A DNA stretch of 64,000 nucleotides from Acanthochromis polyacanthus (lineage: Eukaryota > Chordata > Actinopteri > Pomacentridae): the NCBI RefSeq assembly GCF_021347895.1, contig NC_067132.1, positions 7,858,338-7,922,337 of the forward strand, written 5' to 3'. Within the stretch, counting starts at the first letter, position 1. The number at the start of each line of letters is the position of its first letter. The notes under the pieces are model-generated. The model was not told where the DNA came from. It made no database searches and worked only from the letters and a program-made list of their open reading frames with translations. The position numbers and the translations under genes were made by a program. Of the stretch, positions 10,352 through 30,593 are shown in pieces.

Positions 10352-10357
<6 letters not shown>
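10323..10357. repeat. Right terminal inverted repeat
   Basis: Exact reverse complement of 7016-7050, followed by (AT)n to 10,384. Confidence 0.9.
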
Positions 10358-14984
<4,627 letters not shown>

Positions 14985-15420
14985 ACGACTTTCAGTCTTT
15001 CATGCATGGAGTGTACGAGCCCTAGAGTTGAGCTATTTCATGGTGGGTAGTGGTGGACTGGTAAAGATGCAGCTGTTCAGGACTTCCTAACAGTTCTCAA
15101 TTGGGTTGAGGTCAAGGGAGTTTGGTGACCATTCCTCCTTACAGCTAGGTAGATCATAAATGCCAACTCTGAATGTCTGTTAAACATTTTCCGTTCAGTC
15201 ACAGGCTCCAATTTTTTTCCTCCTGACCAAATGTAGAACCTTTTCTAGAATGTTGTTGGTATAAAATTGTGCATTAACACAACAGTGGTACCTTCAGGCA
15301 CAATATGCAGCTCTGAGACACCGAAAGCGGACATAGCCCGCAATAGCTTTCTTCAGATCCCACCGCAGATTCTCGACTGGGTTTAAGTCTGGAGACTAGC
15401 ATAACAGCTTGTTAACAGCT
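14985..15420 (-). pseudogene. Decayed Tc1/mariner transposase relics
   Basis: The minus strand preserves two copies of the hallmark transposase motif around the catalytic Glu: near 15,395-15,340 SPDLNPVENLRWDLKKAI, and near 15,135-15,085 a weaker EEWSPNSLDLNPIEN. Everything else has decayed, with stops in all frames. Two motif copies suggest two relics, or one with a duplication. They differ from the well-preserved Tc1 family at 15,682-17,315. Confidence 0.5.
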
Positions 15421-15681
15421 CTAAAACAGAGTTATACAGTTGTGCTGAAACTGCCAACCAATCAACAGCCATACTGAAACATCTTTGCTACAGAGTTGCT
15501 TGTGTTAATAGCAATGTCAGTTTCAGTCCTTCTGTGGTCAGTGGTTGCTTTGGTTTGTTACATAGAACATCTTGTAAGACTGAATCCATGTTTTTGAGAC
15601 GGTCACTGCAGTTTCTAGGTACTGATACTGAGCTGTTATGTTTTATGCTTATTTCTCTCATGATGTACCTACCAGTATATA

Positions 15682-17315
<1,634 letters not shown>

Positions 17316-17317
17316 TA

Positions 17318-18788
17318 AAACAACATACAAGACATACTTGATTTTCAGCAGAGAGGATCCTTAAACAGCTGAAGCATCCACACATTATTTTATGTTCACA
17401 ACATTTTATATATTTGCTTTCAATTTGATCCACAATGTGAAAAGAATTTATGAACGACATACAGTTTTTTTAATTAATGAATATATATTTAAGTAAACCC
17501 AGTGAGTACAAAAGGAAAACCAACATTTGTGTATTCCAGTTTTATATGTGTAAGACTTCTGTAACGGGCACAGAGACGATACACTTGTTAACTTCTCTTT
17601 CCTTGAGTTCATTGTAGGAATTAACATATCCTTCATATCCTTGTGCACTGAGGTTCATTTCCAGATCACAGACAAGAGTATGTAAAATACGTGTGCTTTA
17701 TTAATAATATTTCCACCACTTTACCTTGCACTGGGCGGCCCTTTCTGATGGAACTGAAGCAGTTATGACAGCCTTCAAGCACTGGGTCACGTTTTACTGC
17801 CACCTGTGTAAAAAAATTCTGTAAGGAATACTTTTCCATACTTAAAAATTATAAAAGTTGTTTCTGGGGTAAAAATTGTCTACTTTCTGATGGAAGCATC
17901 ATATTTTATCTCAATTGTATGCTTACATCATTTTTGTGGCCATTTATGGCAAAAAAACAGGCAAAAAATGATGATTTTCGGTGACAAAAAATTTTGTACT
18001 TTGATATGGAAGCAGTAAATCCTGTGTTAATGCTTCTTTGATAAGGTATTTTAAGGTCCCTTTCCCTTGCTCATGTTGTGTGCTTTAATTTGGAACCCAC
18101 TTTTAAGGCTTGCAGGTATTCCAAGGTGTTTTTCAGTACCTGTGTTTACAGAGGGTGCAGTGACAAAATCGTTTGCTATATTTCAAGTTTAAGGTAAGAA
18201 CTTACCATATATTTCATATTATTGGAAGGACTATAACAGTTATATGCAAGTGTTATATACCATTTGATTCTCTAGGACCTGGCAAAAATGATGATGTGCA
18301 GCAACAAATATTTTATTAAGTCAGCTAAGAGCACACAAGCAAAATACTAACCCACCCTGTTGAAATTCTTGATTTGTAAAAAAATTATTGATCCTCGTTA
18401 AAAAAAACTCACACTTGGGCAATTTTGACCATACAGCTTCAAAAATCAATCCCAGTATACTTTAAAATGTTGTGCAGATGTTGATTACATTATTTTGTTG
18501 ATTTTGATGCTCAGAAACAAGTGTTAGTTTTTTTAACATGGAATTTTACATCTTTTTTTAAATTTCCGCCTGGCAAATTTTGGGGTATTATGGTGTTTTG
18601 TATTCCTTTTGTTACTTTCTCACTGCCTGACTCTACTAAATATAGTTAAGAAATCTTTGTTAAAGGGGAACTTCGGTTTTTTTCAACCTGGGGTCTGTTT
18701 TCATATGTCATACAAAATCACATAAAATGCTCATGCTATACCAGGAGGCACTGGCAGATCTGAGAGAGTGACTGATGATTAGTAAATA
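17318..18788. other. Non-coding spacer between two inverted Tc1 copies
   Basis: AT-rich sequence with no recognised gene, RNA or repeat family. Confidence 0.5.
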
Positions 18789-18790
18789 TA

Positions 18791-20425
<1,635 letters not shown>

Positions 20426-20427
20426 TA

Positions 20428-22411
20428 TATGTCCTTTGTATGGACTCTTTAAGATGTTCAGTCAGTAAATGGTATAGTTAAAGCAACGTTTTCCATGTAT
20501 TCACAACACAGTACTTATAAATGTCAGGAATATGAATGCTAATGTTTTTGTCAATTTCTGCCTGAAGTGTCTGAGAAAAAATGGCTGTAGCTCAAAAGTG
20601 GTTAGAGATTTTGCATTTCTGATTTCAAATCAGAATTCCTGAGAAAATTTTATAATAGAAAATATATGTTTTAAATTTCCAACGGAAAGTCGAAAAAATG
20701 GTCATTTTGGCAGCGAAATGTGACTCAAAGCTTGAACCCTGTCTTATGTCTCTCTGTTCTAAACCAGCAGACTGAGTAGACAAAAACAGAGTCGCAACAC
20801 GAGGCTGCAGGTCGACCACTGCTTCAATCAGTTAGTTTGTTTGTGCCACTGTGTGACTTTTGAAGGTACACTTAAACTGATATTGATTCTTTTAGCCGGG
20901 CCTTTTTTGGGGGGTGGTTAAAATAGGTTTTGCAGCTGACCTTGTCCACAGCAGTTCACTGCTGAACTCCTGTGCTGGTGAACCTTTCTGCTTCTCCAAA
21001 CTGCTCACCACCATCTATTGAGGGTGATACACTGACCATGGATAAATACCTCATGCTAGCCCACTTCATAGAAACCTTTGGCTTCACTGTTTTCCAATAA
21101 ACACGCTAAACTATATTTACTGGTGGGAATCCAGTGAGTCATCATGTCTTTGTCATTGAACTAGTGACTCCCTTTGATAAAACACTACAAGAGCACTAAA
21201 CTTACAAATAGAAATAAAAGATAATGTGTACAAGATGCACATATTTACAGTAGTTGTTTAGAAGCAGTCTGAGGATCAGCTACATGAAGCAGCACCTTCC
21301 ACTAAAGGTAAATGAATCAAATATGGCTGCTGTGTGAATAAGGTGAGTAGGTGAACAGAGCTCCCCTGCTTTGTACTTACTGCCAAACTCAGGCTGCACC
21401 TCACAGATGAGCTGCACCTCAGACCATATCGTGTGTCGCTTTAAATATACCTCTGCGGATGGTTCATTTCATGGTCACTTGAACATACAAGGCATGCAGG
21501 ATTTAGCGCCTGATTGTGTCACTTCCCGTGTTGCTCAACTGAAGCAGGTTGAGCTCTAACCGGCTTAGCGTGGAGAAGAATTTTCCCTTTGTCTCCTCAC
21601 GGCCAGCAGCTCGGTGTGGCTGAGCCTTTCAGAGTCTCGGTCCTGACCCTGGGCAGGTGTGCAGGCCTCCCCCACCCCGTTGCACTCCACAGTCACACAC
21701 TCATTGACACACCTACTACACACGCTCGCCGTACGTACTCACAGACGTACTCAAGTTGCTCTGAAATGAGAGACTGGCAAAAGATCTATCAACAGGAAAA
21801 TCACGAGGTAATGACATACTTAACTCCCTGGTGTGTGTGCATATGTGCTCCTATGAGTGTGCTGGCACATCCATGTGTGCACTCAGTCACTCTTGCATGT
21901 GCACAAAATGCAGCAGGGGCAACCCCCTCCCTCCCAGCCACTCGGCAACTTTTGCCTCGCCTCATTTGCTTCATGGTGAAGGAGCTGATTAAATATTTAA
22001 AGTATGGAGTACTTTCCCTTGGCATCAGGTGTAACTCACTCCTGTAATCTCAGATAGCCTGGTGCACGGTGCAATAATTATAGTCGAGTTAACAGTGTGA
22101 GGCGGAGAGGGTCTACGACAGGCAGGGCTTTGTTGTTTATGTCTGCTTACAAGTGTATAAGTCTGTTCCTGCTTTCACTTGCTCCCGTATTCAGGCATGG
22201 AGCATTTTTGCATCCATTCTTGTAAGAGTTATGATACTGTTTTGTTTCCAGAGCTGTGAGGGTGTAATGGTTGTGTGAACATTAGGATAAGGTGTGAACA
22301 TTAGGATAAGGTTAGATTCTCTACATCTTTATTCCAACGTAAATATGAGTTGCTTCATTAAAATCAAAGAAAGGTCATTGTAGTGGTGTTTGCTAAATGA
22401 CAGCAAACATG
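20428..22411. other. Non-coding, no recognised feature
   Basis: No gene, RNA or recognised repeat. The open frame at 21,589-22,047 has no homology that I recognise. Confidence 0.45.
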
Positions 22412-22776
22412 TACACTACCGTTCAGATGTTTGGGGTCACTTAGAAATGTCCTTATTTTTGGAAGAAAAGCATTTTTTCAATGAAAATAACATTAAATTA
22501 ATCAGAAATACAGTGTAGACGTAGTTAAAGTGGTAAATGACTGTTCTAGGAAATGACTGATTTTAACGGAATATCTCCATAGGGGTACAGAGGAACATTT
22601 CCAGCAACCATCACTCCTGTGTTCTAATGCTACATTGTGTTAGCTAATGGTGTTGAAAGGCTCACTGATGATTAGAAAACTCTTGTGCAGTTATGTTAGC
22701 ACATGGATAAAAGTGTGAGTTTTCATGAAAAACATGAAATTGTCTGGGTGACCCCAAACCTTTGAACGGCAGTGTA
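22412..22776. mobile_element. Tc1/mariner-type MITE, complete (365 bp)
   Basis: The left end TACACTACCGTTCAGATG, then TTTGGGGTCAC to 22,440, pairs with the right end GTGACCCCAAACCTTTGAAC GGCAGTGTA (22748-22776), giving a 29-bp imperfect terminal inverted repeat. The outermost TA pairs are the presumed target duplication. There is no coding capacity. A truncated relative lies at 6,847-6,950. Confidence 0.88.
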
Positions 22777-25700
22777 CGTCGAAGCATTTTGAAGTCAAAA
22801 ACACTGATGGACAAATGAAATGCAACATGATCTGGCTACAGAAATTGTCAATGAATATCTCACTCTTAAATAAGCCTCCAGCCTGTAGTTCTACAAGTGA
22901 GAGAGTCATTTAAAAAGTGGCTTGCATGATGTTCTATCCAGCCTGCAGGGGGAGGTTAAAGGAGCTGTTAGAGTGGTGACCTGATGGACTGAGCTCACTC
23001 AAAAGGCAGCGCAAATAGCTCAGGACAAACACTAAGACATTTTTCACAACCTTGCACCCAAAACACTGTACTTGCTAACTGATCTAAGAAGCATTTGAAA
23101 TGAGTTCATGATCAAAAATAAACCTCTTATAAAAGGTGCATAAATAGAAAGTGGGAGATGATTTGTCCTTCTGAATCTCTTTCTGAATCCACTGGATGAT
23201 AAGGAAAATGTATCATAATGTATGCATATCATAGGAAAGTTATCTTTGGAAGATTTCCTGACATTTACCGGATGCTGGTCACTTTTTAAAAATGTAATAA
23301 TAACAGCAGAGAAAATCTTACACACATGGAAAAACAGTGAAAACACTAGAAGACCCAGGTGAGGTGCAGTGTTACATAAAAATACTTTTACTAAACTTTT
23401 AGCCTGTGCTGTGAAGCCTCGTGGACAGCCTCTTTTAATCTGTGAAAACAATGCTCTTCCAACTGTGCAGCGCAACCCAAGAGCCTTTAGAAGAAGAACA
23501 ATAGATGGCAGTGTTATGCACCTCCAAATGTCTGAGCCTAAGCTATGCTGAACAGACAATTCAGCAGCTGTAAGAAAGTCACAGTGGGCGGCTGGTTGAA
23601 CATCAAAGCATGCAGCCACAAAGATACAGTGAAGAGGATATATGCCTAAACGTCTGTTTTGTACAAGGAATGAATTGTGACTTTAATCCATTTAGGTGCG
23701 AACCTCCTCCAAAAAGATCCCTTGAATGTAAGATGAGTAATAAAGCATAAGGAGCCACATCCATGCTTTACCTTAATCCCACACACTCTCATTTTTGTCA
23801 CTAATCTGACAGATTTACACCCTTTTATTACCTGAATATGCCGCCCTCTACATATTTCACCTCTTGGAGAATCCTATTTGAAAATGTTTAAGTTGTAGGA
23901 GCATTTCTTCATGGTTTCTGAGAACACGTTATCGCAGACAACAGCTGAATAGACTCTGAGGGAAAAGGTGAAATGCAACCTCAAGTAACAGCAAAGGCAT
24001 GTTAACTTTTAGGTAACGCCAGCTGTTGAAGTGCAGTCCTAAATAAAGTTTCTTGGATCCAGTTATTATTCCATCAGGAACTGAAATGTAAGCTCCATAA
24101 TTACAGTATCCGTCAGAGGAGCTAATATTGTAAATTTGAGAAAGACGACAGTAATAACCTGCTAATGTATGAGCCATACTGGCTTTATACTCACAGGGAC
24201 CAAAATAAAGGAGAGTGACGAATGGTGGTTGTTCCTGTCATGTTCATAGATGTATTCATGCAGGCATTTCAGTTTAAACGCAACTCAGTTTCCATTACAA
24301 ACACGGATCGTCCATCTCTGCTGTTGCTGTTCTGCCTTCTGCTTTGTTAATCTGTACTGTTGCCAAGGATATTTATGAGTTTTTGGCTAGTGATGCATTC
24401 AAATAAACAAACTCCCTCACTGTTTCCACAGCAGGGAAAGTGCAGCTCCGCAGTGTACTGTAATGATCAATGAGGGCTTCAGTGTCTGACTAAACGCAGG
24501 GCCTTGTCATCCTGAGCTGTGTTGCGAGAGCCCTCCACAACCCGTGTGGTCACATTTGGAAACACTCTGATTCCTTACATGTGTCTATGGAGGTGTGAAT
24601 TGACAAACTGTGATTCTTGTTGGCTCTACCGCTGTAGCTTTTATCTTGTGGATTGATGAACTGATTTTAAGAGAATGAATCTGCTGAGCTGAGACACTTC
24701 GGTGATGTAAGTGTTTGACTCCGGATCTTTCCAGCGGGAACAACGAAGTAGCTTTGCTTCATCACTTTAGTTTCACCCTCACTTTTGCATCGCCTCAGAT
24801 GCACTCAGAGGTGGTTTTTCACATGTGCTTCGAGAAAGATGATAGAAAATCTCCCCGGTTGTATTGAGTGGGCGGAGGTGAGTTTTCGTGAAACGGCTAT
24901 GTGAGAGGTGCTTGTTTTCCCTCAAGTCTCCAGGGGATTCCCCTCTCATCTCTCTGCTGTAAACCAGCATCACCGCACCACTGATGGACGTCTCTGTTTG
25001 GCAGGTGCTCATATACTTGGCGCCTACTGTTGCCCACAGCGATGAGGCTGTCAGGGCAGAATGCCTTCCAAGAGTGCAGGGGAACATTATATTTCACATT
25101 ATCTCAGAACAATAGGTCATTTCCTGCTTGCTGCAGGCCAGAGAGGCTGATCAGAGGCTGCCAAGCTCCAGGAAGGGAGCACAGACTGCAGGAGAGGTTG
25201 GCGTCGAAAGGGGGAGAACTGTATGAAGTTGATGAATTGTTAGGTAGGTGGTTCCAGAGTAGGTACAAGCTGAACTAACCTGCCAGTTAGTGTGAGCTAG
25301 AACAGCCGCAGAGTGTATTTCAGGTATGATTTGAGCAGAAACAGCTGTCCAAAACTTTGCTGCCAGATTTATTTAGTTATTTATTTAGTTTGGCCACACT
25401 GGTGTGCAGGTGGGGGCTCTGTCGATAGCCATGTCTTTCTGTTGGTTGGTCAGCCCAGACTAACATGTTCAATAGCTCATAAACTGGCATGAATAATCAA
25501 ACTTGCATGGTGCCCAGAGGCTGAATCCTAATCTCTTTAGTGATCCTCTGACTTTCCCTCTCGTGCCACTAACAGGTCAAAGTAACCCTGACATTTGCAA
25601 TGTTTGGTGAAATATCTCAGCAGCTATTGATGGATTGCCATGACGTTTATGTCCCCCCCAGGATGGAGAATATGGGTATGGACCAAAACTAAACTAATGG

Positions 25701-28258
25701 GCTATCGGCCACATACACTGTATACAAAATGGATGAAGCCTCCAGGTCTGAAAAGTGAAGCCAGTGCAGAAGTGCCATAAAGCTGCATTTTTTTTCTAAC
25801 AGAAAAAAGTCAGATTGTAAAGAAATCTATAAGAAAACAAGCCTACTTCTCTTTTAATTTGTAACTTCAGTAAACATTTTCATATTGAGTTTATGGTCTC
25901 AATGGCAATTTTCAAGACTTTTTAAATACAGTATGATGTTCATTTTGTAAATTATAGTCCAATTTAGAGTAAAGGAGATGTTTAAAGAGGATACATTTTA
26001 GGGCTGGACTACCTTGTGATTGACAGATTGCTACCATTATGCCATCTGTGCCATCTTTCACTTCTCACTCTCTTCTGAAAGGTTAAATTCCAGACTTGAG
26101 GCCTCAGAGGAGTTTGTCCACAAACCTGTGGTTGACATCCCAACTTCAATGTTCACATGTTATAACATAACATGTCTATACACAGCCTATGATTGGCCAC
26201 AGCTATAGTTTGTGTTAGCAGATACTATCACTCTAACATGCTAAATTTGAACATACTAAGTAATACCTATTAACATTAAGCTCCTAACACTGCTGTATGT
26301 GAGTACAGCCTCACAGAGCTGCCTTGGTCTTGCTTTACACTGGACTCTTAGGAGTCTGTTAACCTACTGCAATCATTTTTGGACTGACTGAGCAAGTTGG
26401 TAAATCTCACATATTTCAACACTCTGTAATTACATGAAAAACAACTTGGAGGTCAGTTAGGGTCACCAGCTCACCCTCATTCCCACCCAGATCCATCCAC
26501 CCATTTAGTGCAGGCGCCAAATGCTTCGTAACCTCTGGAAATACCTTTCACTGAGTGTTCTCTCTCCCCTTTCTTTGGGTTGCATAACTGCTCTTGTGTT
26601 GTATTATTGAAACGTTTGGCTCTGATTAGTGCAGCAGATGAAACGCTAAATGCTAATGTGTGATTTCCCAGGGGGCCGCCCGGCTTCATGGGTTGCAGGT
26701 GTTTGCAGGGGAGGAGGAGGGCTTTTAAAGCGCATCAATGCCAATTACACCCTGCATTGTTTGTATTTTATGTTACTCATCGGGGCAGGTAAACACTCCA
26801 GGTTTGCTTCTGAAGTATTTTTGAGGTGCCTGCAGATGCCAGTTGGTATTGAACCCCTCCTCCTCCCCTCTTGCCCATGAGGTGTGTGAGCTATTTAAAA
26901 TCAGTCAGGCATTAAATATGAGAAATGTAGGGAGCACCAGAACCTCTCCTTGGCTGTGCTCTTGTGAATCACATGGTATTGATTATTTTGATGGACACAA
27001 ACCCTCCCACATATCAGCCCCAGGTCACAGATGTGCTGTTTTCTTCTCAATAAGGTCTGTGATACCTGAGCAAGTATTTCAACAGCTGAGCCTCGCAGGT
27101 CTAAGGTGATTGTGCTTTGCATTGATGTTGAAAGAAGTTTTCACAGTTCTGGCTCAGGAGGAGCACTGAAGTCTTCCAGCTGGATAATATCCTGTGAGCA
27201 AACTCAGCTCCCTTCAGGACCATGCATCCAGGGCCCAAGGTGAGTAACTCTCTTTTACTGTCCCGTTTCACTCTGCCACTCCTTTTTTTTTTCAAACCCC
27301 CTCCATCTCCATCCTTCTGGGATGGACTGTTCTTTTTTTCTGCTGTGCTGAGCAGGCAGGCAGCCGCGCTGAGCCTCCCGGCTTCCCTTCTCTTCTCCTT
27401 CATTTAATTTTTTTCTACAGTACATCGCCGCAGATTTATCACCTTGTGCCGTTTTCCTCCCGAAAGCATCAGAAAAGCAGGGGAATTATTCCTAGGTCCT
27501 GACAGGGGGGCCTGAGGGTGGTGGGGGCAGTGAGGGGGGCTGTTGTGAAGAAAGAAGGGAAGGAAAGTGGATGCTTTAGACAGGGTCTGAAAAATGTGAC
27601 TCATGTAAACGCTGCCGAGGAGAAAAAGGGGGATGAGGATAATTGATTCTGACGACCTGAGTCGGATGGCAGTCTTCCCCAAAGGGGAGACGGTGAGCGG
27701 ATCCCAGCCAGAGTCCCCATCGTGGGGGGAAGGGACAGAGGATGAGGTGGAGGTGTTGAGAATATCTCTCTGTGTTTCATACGCACATAGCCAACTCACT
27801 CACTACATTATCCAACGCATGCTCCCCCTTTTAAAGCTTTGGACAAAATGCATTGAATCCAGACATCTCCTTAAATTGAGTCAATCTTTAGTTAACAGCA
27901 TAATGCATTACATATGCATGAGCTAATTAACCTATCAAATCAGTGATGGAAATTTCCCCATTTGTCTCCTTCTTGTCTTAATTGCTGGTGGGAGAGAAAG
28001 GAAACAATGGGAGGATGATGGGCCTCAGCTCTTAAATCAAAATCTCTCTTTTCCTTACAAACACAATTCTTTGCAGAAGAACCCTCTTCCTCTTATTAGT
28101 CCACGCCCACGGATCCGCGGAGCCAGACTAAATAAATTAATTACAGATCCAGATTCCTGCTTACTTGCTAACCTTGTTAGCTTTGTGCTCCAGCAAACAG
28201 AAACCTCCTTGTTTGAGTGCGTGTGTCAGGAATGTTTGTATTGATGATGGTTATATCT
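22777..28258. other. Long non-coding stretch, possible conserved non-coding DNA
   Basis: No coding exon recognised across 5.5 kb. Several unique blocks (about 24,040-24,190, 26,580-26,900 and 27,840-28,080) have balanced, non-repetitive composition and homeodomain- or octamer-like words such as TAATTA and ATGCAT. That is compatible with regulatory DNA but not evidence for it. Confidence 0.35.
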
Positions 28259-28345
28259 GTGTGTGTGTGTGTGCGTGTGTGCGTGCGTGCGTGCGCGTGC
28301 GTGCGCGTGTGTGCGTGTGTGTGTGTGCGCACGTGCGCGCGTGTG
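28259..28345. repeat. Imperfect (GT)n/(GC)n alternating purine-pyrimidine tract
   Basis: GT repeats interrupted by GCGTGCGTGCGCGTGCG and ending GCGCACGTGCGCGCGTG. The alternation is almost unbroken and rich in CG steps, the composition most prone to Z-DNA. Confidence 0.9.
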
Positions 28346-28554
28346 CTCATATAAAGGGTCCGTTCGTCCTCCAGTGGGCCTGATTCATTTAACCTTATGT
28401 GTAAGAATGCTCAGTAAATGTAGGTTACTGCTCAGGCAGACGTAATTCCCCAAGGCAAAGAGCGGCATTAGCATGCGGTTATTTCACCACATTCCCCGGA
28501 GCTAAGATGACTCCAGAAAGATGCTCTCTGTCTCGTTTGAATTCTGTTGGACAC

Positions 28555-28590
28555 CCACACACACACACACATAGACACACACACACCACA
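28555..28590. repeat. Short imperfect (CA)n
   Basis: CACACACACACACA interrupted by TAGA and CCA. Confidence 0.8.
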
Positions 28591-30021
28591 CACTCAGGTA
28601 GCAGAAATAGAAGCTGAAGTGAGAGTGAGGAATGAGGACAGGACAGGGGTAAAATAGGCCCATCATGATAGAATAAAGGCAACTTTATGAGATCATGGCT
28701 GGATGTTGGAGTGAGCTGCACTGGACTGTGTTTACTCATTGATCACAGAGACAGGATGGAATCACACTTTAATCCTGACAGATCTAAGCGTTTACACTGA
28801 GTGTGTGGAGGCCTAGAGACTCTGAGTTACATGAGAAGAGAGCAGAGGATTGGAACAGATGGCAGGGGTCCCCCTGGGCGAACGGCGCCTACCCCACTGA
28901 ACACTGGGAGCTCTTGACCATCTGGACCAAAAGGCAACGAGCAGCATCCCTGTAGCGGATTCCCATCGCAGTGACATGGAAAAGGAGAGGCGGCTCACTT
29001 GGAGCAATGTCACCAACACAGTGTCCATCGGCTCCATGTGAGGATAAGGCAGAGTGACCACACCAACCCATTGATCTGATTGTGTTGTTGCCTTGAACAG
29101 ATAATAATGAAGTGCATGCTGGGTCAAAGGTTGAATGAAAATACATTGTCCACTCTTTCCTGTTCTACCCTTCAACATTTCACAACAGATGATGATTGTT
29201 CTAGAGTCTGTGTTGCATTTTCATGTCCAGTCTTGGAGAGAATAGTCCTGTAAAGGCCGTCGGGAGTGAGAAGGGTGGAGAGCTCTTTAAAACTCTGAGC
29301 TGTCCATCCTTCCGTGTAAGCACATGCTGGAATGAAGTGTTCAGAGTTGGAGTAGTTGGTTGAACATGCTTCTCTGGCAGAAATAATGTCTCTCCCACAA
29401 ATCAAAAGCATATTTTTGATTTGGCTCGATTAACTGTGCACTCATGTCTCATGCTGAAGAGCCTGAAACTATTGGATCCAGACTGGTAATGGAACTGGAG
29501 AGCAGGGCATGTACTGTTTTCAGTTAAGGTGTTTGATGCGAACCAGTTATTGAAGTCTCAGCACACAAATCTGATCTTCATATGAAGGCTTTAGTCTTAA
29601 AGCTGGAGTATGCAATGTATTTCCCAAGCATTTTTTGGTCCATTTTTTAAAAGTCAAAAATGGTCTCTAATCTGACAGCAATCAGTCAATCAATCAAGTG
29701 CTCTAATAGTACAATGAAAAGAAAAAAAATTAAAGCCTGCCTGGGTGTCTGCCTGCACCACAAAATCACATCCTTTTTATTTTTCCCTTTCATAGTTTGT
29801 ACTGTTGCATGCTGTATGAATACAGCTGTGATATGCTATTTTGCCAGAATTCTGAGCCTCAAGCTTTGACCATGTTGCATATGTAACGTCTCTTCCACTG
29901 CACAGAGGATCAGGGGTTAGATGGACAGAAAAGCATGCTGGCTTGCAGACATCCTGACATTTTCAGCATAATGCATTTGACACTATGTATTGAAACATAC
30001 GTGATCTTCCACTGGCATACT
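28591..30021. other. Non-coding, no recognised feature
   Basis: Open frames at 28,813-29,178 and 29,172-29,411 (minus) show no recognisable domains. Nothing else was identified. Confidence 0.45.
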
Positions 30022-30030
30022 GTGTAATAT

Positions 30031-30584
30031 TAACCTGGCAATAGCCAGATTAATAATTGTGTAGTACTTGATAGTACTCCACAATATCAATCTGGGACCG
30101 CTCCATGTAAATCCGTTCGGAGGAAAGAGGCACGGATTGGACAATGCAACAGTATGTCCCGCCTCTGACAGGTTTGTTTTTAGCCAATCGCGGGATCTTC
30201 ACAACGAGCGGAGCCAATTGGTAGATTAAACTCCTACCAAAACCCGTAGGTAAAAAAGCACAAACATCTTTACCATCCAGAAATGCGCAAAGCGCCTCTC
30301 GTTGTTCTTCCTTCAAAGAAGCGATAGGAGATTCAGCTAAAACTGACTTAATAGCAGCATCTACACGATCGTTGTCCTCCGTTGCCATGTTTGTTTTGAT
30401 CTACTGGCGCTTGGTGTCGTCTTCACACCCGAATATCCCACCCCACACACGAATACTGCTGCGTGATTGGCCCGTGCTAACTTGGCTCTGTCCAAACAGT
30501 GAATGCGGGAGCGGAGCAAGAAGGTTTCTTGAGAGATTTGTGAACTCACAAATATCGCGAGAAATCAACTTGCTGGCAAGGTTA
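30031..30584 (-). mobile_element. 554-bp non-autonomous element with 9-bp target duplication
   Basis: GTGTAATAT occurs at 30022-30030 and again at 30585-30593, flanking a 554-bp segment. Its ends are weakly inverted: TAACCTGGCAATAGCCAGATT on the left and, read inverted, TAACCTTGCCAGCAAGTTGA on the right. A near-perfect hairpin (TGTGTAGTACT TGAT AGTACTCCACA) lies about 28 bp inside the left end. A 9-bp duplication is the size made by Mutator-like transposases, but the terminal repeats are too short to be sure. It carries a RecQ-like exon on the minus strand. Confidence 0.55.
30050..30388 (-). pseudogene. RecQ-like helicase N-terminal fragment
   Basis: An open frame of 112 residues from ATG 30,388. 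Residues 1-62 look like the start of a RecQ-family superfamily 2 helicase: ASLKEEQREALCAFLDGKDV (Q-motif-like, preceding motif I), then CAFLPTGFGRSLIYQLAPLV, with the motif I/Walker A Lys replaced by Arg (GFGRS instead of GFGKS). After about residue 62 the sequence (IPRLAKNKPVRGGTYC) no longer resembles a helicase, so the original exon probably ended there. Motif II (DExH) and the rest are absent. The Lys-to-Arg change and the truncation make helicase activity unlikely. It fills most of a small transposon-like unit. Confidence 0.6.
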
Positions 30585-30593
30585 GTGTAATAT

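Larger units (their letters stand above)
7016..10357. mobile_element. 3.34-kb DNA element with 35-bp terminal inverted repeats and 21-bp subterminal arrays
   Basis: The left end GGCATGCCGTTTAGGAAATT (7016-7035), continuing through TATATATAATGAAA to 7050, is repeated exactly and inverted at 10323-10357, giving 35 bp of perfect terminal inverted repeat. Inside it are arrays of a 21-bp unit (ATGAAAST plus YGATATATATATA variants): forward at 7,045-7,296, inverted at 7,297-7,570 and again inverted at about 9,950-10,340. The interior holds possible exons at about 7,590-7,751, 8,479-8,587 and 8,747-8,970 (plus) and 9,748-9,772 (minus). No full transposase was found, so it is probably non-autonomous. 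Both ends lie in (TA)n, which hides any target duplication. Superfamily unassigned; an IS3EU- or Harbinger-like origin is a guess from exon content. Confidence 0.72.

Noticed and set aside
6952..10384. CRISPR array
   Set aside because: 21-bp units are contiguous with no unique spacers, and there are no cas genes; the DNA is vertebrate.
23044..23619. 191-aa open frame on the minus strand
   Set aside because: Long but without any family resemblance; AT-rich surroundings make chance open frames common.
28813..29178. 121-aa open frame on the minus strand
   Set aside because: No recognisable domain, no splice context, composition unlike coding sequence of the znf438 gene.
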